This document shows positions 36,522 to 44,654 of a DNA stretch of 64,000 nt, piece by piece. The position numbers were made by a program, and so were the translations under genes. Source of the DNA: Lachnospiraceae bacterium (GTDB taxonomy: Bacteria > Bacillota > Clostridia > Lachnospirales > Lachnospiraceae); contig JAAWCJ010000030.1 in assembly GCA_022793195.1 (NCBI GenBank), forward strand, positions 34,207 to 98,206. The letters are read 5' to 3'. The notes under the pieces are model-generated. The model was not told the DNA's origin and ran no database searches. It was given only the letters and a program-made list of their open reading frames with translations. The first letter of the stretch is position 1. The number at the start of each line of letters is the position of its first letter.

Positions 36522-38453
36522 TTATAATTTTTTTACAAACAGACATCGGATTGCGTTTAGTACCGCCAGAACCATGACGCCCACATCGGCAAAAATTGCC
36601 AGATACATATTTGCAATTCCTGCGGCGCCCAGTATCAGGCAAAGTGATTTTACCCCCAATGCCAAAATTATATTTTGATAAACGATCCGAAGGCATTTCC
36701 TGGAAATTTTAAGGGCCTTTGCAATTTTTAAGGGATTGTCGTCCATTAAAACCACATCTGCCGCTTCAATGGCAGCGTCAGAACCCATGGCCCCCATGGC
36801 AATACCGATATCCGCCCTCGCCAAAACCGGGGCGTCATTGATTCCGTCTCCCACAAAGGCCAACTTCGCTTGAGCAGATTTTTCCTGTAAAAGTTTCTCT
36901 ATCTCTTCCACCTTGTTTCCCGGGAGCAATTCACTTCGGACCTCATCAATTCCAAGCTGGGATGCCACCTGAATCGCCACGTTTTCCATATCCCCCGTCA
37001 ACATCACTGTTTTTTCAATTCCCGCTGCCCTGAGGGCAGAAACTGCCGCACCGGAATCTTGTTTTATGCGGTCGGAAATTACGATATGGCCTGCATAGTC
37101 CCCATTTACCGCCATATGGATAATTGTCCCTGCCTGGCTACATTTTTCATAAGGAATCTTCAGTCTCTCCATCAGCCTGCCATTGCCGGCAGCCACTTCC
37201 ATGCCGTCCACCTTCGCAATGACGCCGTTTCCGCTGATTTCCCGTATATCTGTCACACGGCTGCGATCCGGTTCTTTTCCATAAGCCCGCTGTAAGCTTT
37301 TACTGATGGGGTGGGAAGAGTCACATTCTGCCAAAGCGGCATATTCAATTAACTTTTCCTCCTCCATCCCGCTGTGATGGATTCCGTTTACTTCAAAAAC
37401 TCCCTGTGTCAGCGTACCCGTCTTATCAAATACCACATATTTTGTTTTAGAAAGGCTTTCCAGATAATTGGAGCCTTTGATTAAAATTCCTTCCCGGCTG
37501 GCCCCGCCGATTCCGGCAAAAAAACTTAAGGGAATACTGATGACCAATGCACAGGGACAACTGATGACCAGGAATGTAAGAGCCCGGTAAATCCAAACTC
37601 CCCAATCTGCAGGAATCCCTAAAAGTAAAGTCCTGACAAGCGGTGGGAATAGTGCCAGCACCAACGCTCCGATGCAGACTGCCGGGGTATAGATTTTTGC
37701 AAAACGGGAAATAAAATCCTCTGATTTCGATTTGCGTGAACTTGCGTTCTCCACCAAATCCAGAATTTTGGAAACTGTGGATTCCCCAAATTCTTTTGTG
37801 GTCTGAAGTTTTAGTACTCCCGTCATGTTGATACAGCCACTGATGACCTCATCCCCCGCCATCACTTCCCGCGGAAGGCTTTCCCCTGTCAGCGCGCTGG
37901 TATTCAGACTGGAACTCCCTTCCACAATGATGCCGTCAATGGGTACTTTTTCTCCCGGTCTCACCACAATTATACTTCCGTTTTCCACCTCATCCGGATC
38001 CACCTGTACCAGCTTTCCATCGCGCTCCATATTTGCATAATCAGGACGGATATCCATAAGCTCGCTGATATTTCTGCGGCTCTTCCCCACCGCATAGCTT
38101 TGAAACCATTCTCCCACCTGATAAAACACCATGACAGCAATGGCCTCCAGGTAATCTCCATTTTCACAGACAGCCAATGACATTGCGCCCACAGTTGCCA
38201 CTGCCATCAAAAAATTTTCATCAAACACTCTCCCATTTCGGATCCCTTTAAAGGCCTTTCCCAAAATATCATGGCCAATTAAAAGATAATTCATCAAATA
38301 CAGGGCAAGTCTTATGAACCGCCCGGCAGACGGAAACAGATATCTGTCCATTGGGCCAAAAGCATCCGCCGGGATAAGCTGCAGGCCAATCATCATGGCT
38401 GCTGAAATAAGGATACGGATCAACATCCGTCTTTGCTTTCTGTTCACAATCAA
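36522..38453 (-). CDS. Heavy-metal translocating P-type ATPase (Zn/Cd/Pb type, CPC motif)
   Basis: FDKTGTLTQGV; SCPCALVISIP; VGDGINDAPVLARADIGIAMG; no N-terminal HMA domain. Confidence 0.93.
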   Translation of the reverse strand: MIVNRKQRRMLIRILISAAMMIGLQLIPADAFGPMDRYLFPSAGRFIRLALYLMNYLLIGHDILGKAFKGIRNGRVFDENFLMAVATVGAMSLAVCENGDYLEAIAVMVFYQVGEWFQSYAVGKSRRNISELMDIRPDYANMERDGKLVQVDPDEVENGSIIVVRPGEKVPIDGIIVEGSSSLNTSALTGESLPREVMAGDEVISGCINMTGVLKLQTTKEFGESTVSKILDLVENASSRKSKSEDFISRFAKIYTPAVCIGALVLALFPPLVRTLLLGIPADWGVWIYRALTFLVISCPCALVISIPLSFFAGIGGASREGILIKGSNYLESLSKTKYVVFDKTGTLTQGVFEVNGIHHSGMEEEKLIEYAALAECDSSHPISKSLQRAYGKEPDRSRVTDIREISGNGVIAKVDGMEVAAGNGRLMERLKIPYEKCSQAGTIIHMAVNGDYAGHIVISDRIKQDSGAAVSALRAAGIEKTVMLTGDMENVAIQVASQLGIDEVRSELLPGNKVEEIEKLLQEKSAQAKLAFVGDGINDAPVLARADIGIAMGAMGSDAAIEAADVVLMDDNPLKIAKALKISRKCLRIVYQNIILALGVKSLCLILGAAGIANMYLAIFADVGVMVLAVLNAIRCLFVKKL

Positions 38454-38489
38454 TTCCTCCTCTATGCTGCAGGCTTCCCATTCTGATCA

Positions 38490-38708
38490 TCAAAGTTCAA
38501 TCTCGCAGTCAGGTTCCACTTTTTTACAAGCCTTTTTCACTTCTTCCATAACAGCTCTCACATCGCTGCCTTCCTCAAATTCCACAATCATCTTCTGCGT
38601 CATAAAATTCACTGTGGCGGCTTTGACGCCTTTTGTCCTGTATGCCGCTCCTTCCATCAAATTCGCACAGTTTGCACAGTCTACTTCAATTTTGTAAGTT
38701 TTTTTCAT
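38490..38708 (-). CDS. Stand-alone heavy-metal-associated (HMA) domain protein
   Basis: MKKTYKIEVDCANCANLMEGAAYRTKGVKAATVNFMTQKMIVEF. Confidence 0.88.
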   Translation of the reverse strand: MKKTYKIEVDCANCANLMEGAAYRTKGVKAATVNFMTQKMIVEFEEGSDVRAVMEEVKKACKKVEPDCEIEL

Positions 38709-38925
38709 CTTTATTCTCTCCTTTTACAAATGAATATTTAATCATTTATTTAATTATTATAGCTGTATTATATTTGTATTTTGTAAAAAGTCAACGAACT
38801 TTTTTATTTGTATTCTATTTGGATTAAAATATTTTCTAATGGGATTAATTGTTGCCGACTGGCTTTCGATTGGCCTTTTTATTTTTCATAAAATATGCTA
38901 TATTCAAGAAAAGGAGAGTGGTTTT

Positions 38926-39723
38926 ATGTCCAAATGTACGCTTCCCCATGATCATGAAGAACTTCCTGATTCTCTGCTTTATCAAATGCCCCCGGATGAT
39001 GACTTCCTTGTCATATCCACACTTTTTAAACAGTTAAGCGACCCCAGCCGCACCCGCATTTTCTGGCTCCTCTGCCACTGCGAAGAATGTGTCATAAATA
39101 TCTCCTCCCTTGTAAAGATGAGCAGTCCGGCAGTGGCCCATCATCTCAAGTTGCTTCGGATGAATGGCCTCATCACATACCGCCGGGACGGAAAAGAAGT
39201 GTATTATAAAGCTGCAGACACCGCTCAGACAAAGCTTCTCCATGAAATGATTGAAAAAACAATGGCGCTCTCCTGTCCCCGGGAATCGCAGCCGGAAGCC
39301 TTTTCACCAAAAACGCTTCCTTTACAGAAGCATGTTGACACATCACATGGGCAGTCAGAGAAAAAAGCTTCGTCACAAGAAGCATTGATCAGAGACATAC
39401 ATGACTTTTTGACTATGCATTTAGATAAACGTTTCACTATCGAAGAATTGTCTAAAAAATATTTAATCAATACTTCCTCTTTGAAATCCCTTTTTAAAGC
39501 CGCCTACGGACAACCCATCGCCTCTTATATGAAAGAATTCCGTATTCGCAGAGCCATGGAACTACTTCGCCGGACAGACGACACCATTTTTGTCATTGCC
39601 AAAAACCTGGGTTACGAAAATCAGGGAAAATTTACGAAAGCCTTCAAAGAAATCGTACAGATGACGCCTAGAGAATATCGAAAATGCAAAGAAGGGGCTG
39701 TTGCAAACGATAAAATGTGCTGA
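38926..39723 (+). CDS. ArsR/SmtB-type HTH fused to C-terminal AraC-type HTH regulator
   Basis: N-term LFKQLSDPSRTRIFWLLCHCEECVINISSLVKMSSPAVAHHLKLLRMNGLITYRRDGKEVYYKAAD; C-term HDFLTMHLDKRFTIEELSKKYLINTSSLKSLFKAAYGQPIASYMKEFRIRRAMELLRRTDDTIFVIAKNLGYENQGKFTKAFKEIVQMTPREYRK. Confidence 0.92.
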   Translation: MSKCTLPHDHEELPDSLLYQMPPDDDFLVISTLFKQLSDPSRTRIFWLLCHCEECVINISSLVKMSSPAVAHHLKLLRMNGLITYRRDGKEVYYKAADTAQTKLLHEMIEKTMALSCPRESQPEAFSPKTLPLQKHVDTSHGQSEKKASSQEALIRDIHDFLTMHLDKRFTIEELSKKYLINTSSLKSLFKAAYGQPIASYMKEFRIRRAMELLRRTDDTIFVIAKNLGYENQGKFTKAFKEIVQMTPREYRKCKEGAVANDKMC

Positions 39724-39826
39724 TATTTATATCTGTCCGGCTTCCCCCTGTCTCTGCCCTTATCCGATAGGCAGAGACAGGGGGAAGCCGGACATACATA
39801 AATCCAGATTGTTTATAACAACCCCT
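39694..39826 (-). repeat. Fold-back structured repeat, copy D (core-less)
   Basis: 24-bp perfect arms GTCCGGCTTCCCCCTGTCTCTGCC (39735-39758) / GGCAGAGACAGGGGGAAGCCGGAC (39770-39793), loop CTTATCCGATA, outer GGGGCTGTTG...AACAACCCC. Confidence 0.9.
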
Positions 39827-39838
39827 TCTTTGTATCAC

Positions 39839-41884
39839 TCAGGATCCGAAGTCAGTGCGGATATCTCCGATGGAATAGTAAACCTTTCCGGCCTCATAAG
39901 GAATCCCTTTTGCTGCAAACATTTCTTCCATCGTCACCAACTGGAATCCCCTTGCCTTAAGCTCCGGAATAATGGTTTTACATGCCTCAATGGTTTCCGG
40001 ATGGATATCATGCATCAGGATAATGTCTCCGTCCGCTGCCTGCATCTTCTCATCATAAAGTACACACCGGATTGTAGCCTCCGTATCTTTCGTCTTCCAG
40101 TCCTCCGTGTCCACATTCCAACGGGCCATGGGATATTTCACCTGTCCGATGACATGGTTATTCCATCCACCGTAGGGTGGCCGGACTGTGCTGCATATGG
40201 GAAATCCCCACGCTTTCATCATGTCATTGACACCCTCGATCTGGCGTTCAATCTCCTCGTCGCTTATTTCCTTAAAATTTTTGTGCTCCGCCGTATGGTT
40301 GCCAACCTGACAACCCAGTTCCAGCTCACGGCGTATAATATCTTCGGCTCCATTTCCTTTCAGGGCGCTGCCCACCACAAAAAAAGTCGCCCGCGCGTCA
40401 TTTTCCTCCAGGATATCCAAAAGCTCTGGTGTCGTCGCCGCTTTCGGACCGTCATCAAAAGTCAGGCATACCATAGGCTTTGTCGGATCCACCTTTCCGG
40501 AAACAGGCCCCTGGGCCGCCTGTCCGTCTCCGGTCAAATCCATAGTAAGATAAGGTGCCAGCTCTTCCATGGGAATTGTGAAGGAAAGTGTTTCCGATAC
40601 TCCATCCATCAGCGTTCCGCCAGGGAAATATAACGTCAGGCCGTCTTCATTCCATGTATAATAACGGAAGTTCGTATCAACAGCTTCGGCCGCCCCAACC
40701 TTCATGGAACCTGTCTGTGTCCCTGCAAATTCTGTTGTTTTTCCCGCAAGAAACTCCAGATACCCTTCTGTAAACACATCGGAAAGGGCAATTTCCGCCC
40801 CATCGGAAAGCCGGTACGTATACGTCTCTATACTGTCGCCGGATTCATCCTCTTTGGGAAGCTCCCTGTGGACATTAAATTTAACGGAAACCAATGTATT
40901 CCCTGTCTGGTATGACTCATAATCTGTCGTCATGGTCATGCGGGTTCTGCCGTCGCTCCTTAAGGCCTGTACCTGAGTCTTAAACACGGAAGCCATATCA
41001 TCCACTCTTTTGGCAATGGCTGCATCCATGGTTTCATTACCCATAACCGGATACTGAATGGCGTACCCCTCATAATCTGCAATTTCCTTTTTTACTTGTG
41101 CCGTACCGACTTCCTGTTTCTCTGCCGGAACCGTAAACACAAAATCTGCGTCCGAAAGCTGCTTTTCCGCGCTTTCTGTTGTCTCTGTCCCGTCATTCGT
41201 GGCAGCGGCAGGTGTACTTTCCGGTTTTTTTCTGCCAAAAGCCATCCAAAGCCCCACCGCCAAAAGCAGCACTGCTGCCGCAGCTCCCAGGGAAATCCCT
41301 ACAATTTTTTTCTGCTTCCGCTGTCTTTCTTTCTCCTCGTTCTTCTGTCTGCGGTATTTCGTCTCTTCCCAACGGGCCCAGCGGGCCTCGGAGCTGCCTC
41401 TTCCTCCCTGGTGTTCACCCGAATCCCGTACTTCCTGCATGTGCTGATTCTCCGCCATACGCTGTGCGCCCCTTTGTCGGCTCTCTTCCGGCTGTACCTT
41501 TACTCTTTGCCGGGCCTCCGCTGCCTGTCGTACTTCTGCTGCCTGTCGTGCTTCTGCTCTGCGCCTGCTTTCTTCCATACGCTGTGCTTCTGCCCTGCGC
41601 CGACTCTCCGCCGCGCGCTGCTCCTCTTCTTTGCGCCGGTTTTCCGCTTCGCGCTGTGCCTGCGCCCTGCGCCGGCTTTCTACCACACGCTGCGCTTCTG
41701 CCCTCATTTCCATCTCTATGGTTTTCCGGTCTCTGGTATCTGGTGTTTCTCCCACCGGATACCCCTCTTCCCTGTCACGTCTGCCTCCTGACTGAATACT
41801 ACTTCTGGATCTATGAGAAAGCCGCAGATTTTCCTGTCTTCTTTCGCCTCTGCCATCCTGTACCATAGTTTCAACCTCTTTCAA
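39839..41884 (-). CDS. Membrane-anchored polysaccharide deacetylase with R/E/A-rich cytoplasmic N-terminus
   Basis: VCLTFDDGPKAATTPELLDIL; GNHTAEHKNF; RPPYGGWNN; ILMHDIHPETI; TM KIVGISLGAAAAVLLLAVGLWMAFG; N-term ESRRRAEAQR repeats. Confidence 0.9.
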   Translation of the reverse strand: MKEVETMVQDGRGERRQENLRLSHRSRSSIQSGGRRDREEGYPVGETPDTRDRKTIEMEMRAEAQRVVESRRRAQAQREAENRRKEEEQRAAESRRRAEAQRMEESRRRAEARQAAEVRQAAEARQRVKVQPEESRQRGAQRMAENQHMQEVRDSGEHQGGRGSSEARWARWEETKYRRQKNEEKERQRKQKKIVGISLGAAAAVLLLAVGLWMAFGRKKPESTPAAATNDGTETTESAEKQLSDADFVFTVPAEKQEVGTAQVKKEIADYEGYAIQYPVMGNETMDAAIAKRVDDMASVFKTQVQALRSDGRTRMTMTTDYESYQTGNTLVSVKFNVHRELPKEDESGDSIETYTYRLSDGAEIALSDVFTEGYLEFLAGKTTEFAGTQTGSMKVGAAEAVDTNFRYYTWNEDGLTLYFPGGTLMDGVSETLSFTIPMEELAPYLTMDLTGDGQAAQGPVSGKVDPTKPMVCLTFDDGPKAATTPELLDILEENDARATFFVVGSALKGNGAEDIIRRELELGCQVGNHTAEHKNFKEISDEEIERQIEGVNDMMKAWGFPICSTVRPPYGGWNNHVIGQVKYPMARWNVDTEDWKTKDTEATIRCVLYDEKMQAADGDIILMHDIHPETIEACKTIIPELKARGFQLVTMEEMFAAKGIPYEAGKVYYSIGDIRTDFGS

Positions 41885-42002
41885 CTTAATCTTGTACTGT
41901 AATTACCTTTGTAAATACCTTAACACATATTTTTGAAGATGCCCTTAACAAAATATGACAATTTTCTTACTTCAAGGGCTTTTGTCATATGGGAAACGAA
42001 GT

Positions 42003-42092
42003 TTCCTATACGATAAAAAAGATTGCGCTCCGCGCAATCGCCGCGCGTGAGCGGTGCCTGAAAGGCTAATTTCCTCTCCGCGAACTGCGCTT
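42003..42092. repeat. Interspersed repeat family 2, copy 1
   Basis: AAAAAAGATTGCGCTCCGCGCAATCGCCGCGCGTGAGCGGTGCCTGAAAGGCTAATTTCCTCTCCGCGAACTGCGCT; similar to 43764-43860. Confidence 0.8.
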
Positions 42093-42104
42093 CCCCCGGA
42101 GGGT

Positions 42105-42141
42105 CTTGCCGTATAGGGAACTCCGTTCCCTATACGGCAAG
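42105..42141 (-). terminator. thrC 3' hairpin overlapping the stop codon
   Basis: CTTGCCGTATAGGGAAC-TCC-GTTCCCTATACGGCAAG, 17-bp perfect stem; thrC stop is inside. Confidence 0.85.
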
Positions 42142-43620
42142 AAAGGATTTTACGACAGCCTGCATCTCTGAAATCTCACAAACTGTTTTATGGAGAATCG
42201 GCGCCGTGCGGATTTCTTCGACAGCTGCCGGAACCGGCACACCGGAAATTTCCGCCAGACGGTCGGCAAGGGCGAAATCTTCTATCTCATCATATTTCCC
42301 TCCAATGGCTTCCATGACACTTCTCGTAAATTTGTAAGGACTTGCCGTAGACGCAACCAGCATTTTCCTGGTGTCTTTTGTCGCTTCCCGGTACTTTCTC
42401 GCTGCAAAGGAAGCCACCGCCGTATGGGTGTCAATCACATAACCGGTCTGTTGGTAGACCGTCTTAATTTCTTCTGCCGTCTCTGCCTCATCTGCAAAAC
42501 CGCCGGTAAAATCAGCCAGAGCCTCCCGCATTTCTTCCGTTATCTTATAGCTTCCTTTTTCTGACAGCTCCCGCATGAACAGGGCATCCTGCCCGGCATT
42601 ATTCCCGGCAATCTTATATACCAGCCGCTCCAGGTTACTGGAAATCAGGATATCCATAGAAGGAGAACTGGTCAAAATAAACTCCCGGTTTTTATCGTAA
42701 ACACCCGTATGGAAGAAGTCAAACAGCACTTTATTCTCATTGGATGCACAGATCAGCTTTCCAACAGGAACTCCCATCAACATGGCATAATATGCCGCCA
42801 GGATGTTTCCAAAATTCCCGGTGGGTACTGTCACATTAATCTTTTCCCCATCGGCAATGACACCCTTTTGCAGCAGTTTTCCATAAGCATATACGTAATA
42901 CACCACCTGGGGGACAAGGCGGCCGATATTGATGGAATTTGCCGAAGAAAACTGATATCCATGGCTGTTCAGCTCTTTTTTAAGTTCTTTATCGCCAAAC
43001 ATAGCCTTCACCCCGCTCTGGGCATCGTCGAAGTTTCCGTTAATGCCCACCACAAAGGTATTCTTCCCCTTTTGTGTCACCATCTGTTTTTTCTGGATAG
43101 GGCTTACCCCGTCCTTAGGATAAAAAACAATGATTTTTGTCCCCGGCACTTCTGCAAATCCCGCCAGGGCCGCTTTTCCGGTATCCCCCGAAGTGGCGGT
43201 CAAAATCACAATTTCATTCTCTATTTTATTCTTTTTAGCTGCTGTCACCATCAGATGGGGAAGAATAGACAGCGCCATATCTTTAAATGCAATGGTGGAG
43301 CCGTGGAACAGCTCCAGGTAATAAATACCGCCGGCCTCTTTAACAGGCGCGATTTCTGCCGTATCAAATTTATCATCATATGCATTGGCAATACAGGAAC
43401 GAAGCTCCTCTTCCGTAAAATCCGTCAAAAACTGCTTCATCACGGCCAGCGCCGTCTCCTGATAAGAAAGTTCCGAAATCGCCTTCATGCTCATGGGCAG
43501 AGCCGGAATACTGTCTGGTACAAACAGTCCGCCGTCATCAGCCAGCCCCTTTAAGATCGCCTGGGAAGCCGTCACCTTCCCGCCGCCTCCTCTTGTACTT
43601 CCATATAACAATTCACTCAT
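42130..43620 (-). CDS. thrC: Threonine synthase
   Basis: YGSTRGGGGKVTASQAILKGLADDGGLFVPDSIP; FHGSTIAFKDMALSILPHLM; TATSGDTGKAALAGF. Confidence 0.95.
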   Translation of the reverse strand: MSELLYGSTRGGGGKVTASQAILKGLADDGGLFVPDSIPALPMSMKAISELSYQETALAVMKQFLTDFTEEELRSCIANAYDDKFDTAEIAPVKEAGGIYYLELFHGSTIAFKDMALSILPHLMVTAAKKNKIENEIVILTATSGDTGKAALAGFAEVPGTKIIVFYPKDGVSPIQKKQMVTQKGKNTFVVGINGNFDDAQSGVKAMFGDKELKKELNSHGYQFSSANSINIGRLVPQVVYYVYAYGKLLQKGVIADGEKINVTVPTGNFGNILAAYYAMLMGVPVGKLICASNENKVLFDFFHTGVYDKNREFILTSSPSMDILISSNLERLVYKIAGNNAGQDALFMRELSEKGSYKITEEMREALADFTGGFADEAETAEEIKTVYQQTGYVIDTHTAVASFAARKYREATKDTRKMLVASTASPYKFTRSVMEAIGGKYDEIEDFALADRLAEISGVPVPAAVEEIRTAPILHKTVCEISEMQAVVKSFLAV

Positions 43621-43720
43621 GTTTTTTTCCTCTCTGTCTCATTTGCCGAAAAACGGCAGTCTTTTTACTGGGTTTTATCATAACACAGCAAGGGATATTT
43701 GTCATCCCCCGGAAGGGGGT

Positions 43721-43756
43721 TGTCGCAAAGTATAGACAATTCGGATATTTTGCGAC
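43721..43756. repeat. Short hairpin resembling the terminal arms of the fold-back family
   Basis: TGTCGCAAA ... TTTGCGACA. Confidence 0.55.
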
Positions 43757-43763
43757 AGTCTCG

Positions 43764-43860
43764 GCATAAAAGATTGCACTCCTCGCAATCGCCACGCAGG
43801 AGCGGTGCCTGAAAGGCTAATTTCTTCTCTGTAAACCGCGCTCCTCCTGAATCCTATATA
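43764..43860. repeat. Interspersed repeat family 2, copy 2
   Basis: AAAAGATTGCACTCCTCGCAATCGCCACGCAGGAGCGGTGCCTGAAAGGCTAATTTCTTCTCTGTAAACCGCGCTCCTCCTGAATCCTATA. Confidence 0.8.
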
Positions 43861-43871
43861 CTAATAACAAA

Positions 43872-44127
43872 AGGTAGCTGTGCAAAATATAAACATTTAT
43901 AGATGCCCGGCGCCCCCGCCTGTCTCTGCGCTTGTCTGGTAGGCAGATTTTGCAGGTTTTGTGAGCACAGCGGCGTCTGCTCTGCTGACCAGCTTCTATG
44001 GAAGCAGCGGCAGACGGCAATAGGCGGCGCAGCAAAACCAAAAAATCAACGTGGACAAGCGCAGAGACAGGCGGGGGCGCCGGGCAAACATAAATATCAG
44101 AATCATTTATATTTTGCAACAGCCCCT
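43872..44127 (-). repeat. Fold-back structured repeat, copy B
   Basis: 32-bp perfect arms GCCCGGCGCCCCCGCCTGTCTCTGCGCTTGTC (43905-43936) / GACAAGCGCAGAGACAGGCGGGGGCGCCGGGC (44054-44085) flanking the conserved core; outer TGCAAAATATAAA/TTTATATTTTGCA. Confidence 0.93.
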
Positions 44128-44151
44128 TCTGCGGGCATCTGTCATTTATGG

Positions 44152-44643
44152 TTATTTTTTTGTCTCGTTAATGTAGTTCATAAGTCCTTCTGCCGCGATG
44201 ATTTTCTGCATGAATTCAGGAAATGCCTGGCCTTTGAACTGGGTGCTCCTGGTTTTATTGTAGATCATCCCGCTGTCGAAATCAATCTCCACCTCATCTC
44301 CCGCCTCAATCCCTTTGGAAGCTTCGGGACATTCAATGATGGGAAGGCCGATATTGATGGCGTTCCGGTAAAAAATCCTGGCAAAGGTCTCGGCGATGAC
44401 ACAGCTCACGCCTGCCGCTTTGATGGAAATAGGCGCATGTTCCCGGGAAGAGCCGCAGCCGAAATTCTTCGACGCCACGATAATGTCCCCCTTTTTCACC
44501 TTTTTCACAAAATCTTTGTCAATATCCTCCATACAGTGGGTAGCCAGTTCCGCCGGATCGGAGGAATTCAAATATCTGGCCGGAATAATCACATCCGTGT
44601 CCACATTATCTCCATATTTAAAAACAGTTCCCTGTGCTTTCAT
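44152..44643 (-). CDS. leuD: 3-isopropylmalate dehydratase small subunit
   Basis: [42 protein letters not shown]. Confidence 0.94.
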   Translation of the reverse strand: MKAQGTVFKYGDNVDTDVIIPARYLNSSDPAELATHCMEDIDKDFVKKVKKGDIIVASKNFGCGSSREHAPISIKAAGVSCVIAETFARIFYRNAINIGLPIIECPEASKGIEAGDEVEIDFDSGMIYNKTRSTQFKGQAFPEFMQKIIAAEGLMNYINETKK

Positions 44644-44654
44644 AATATCCTCCT

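Noticed and set aside
41096-41868. 229-231-aa Cys/Leu-rich plus-strand ORFs
   Set aside because: Antisense shadows of the R/E/A repeat region of the polysaccharide deacetylase gene.
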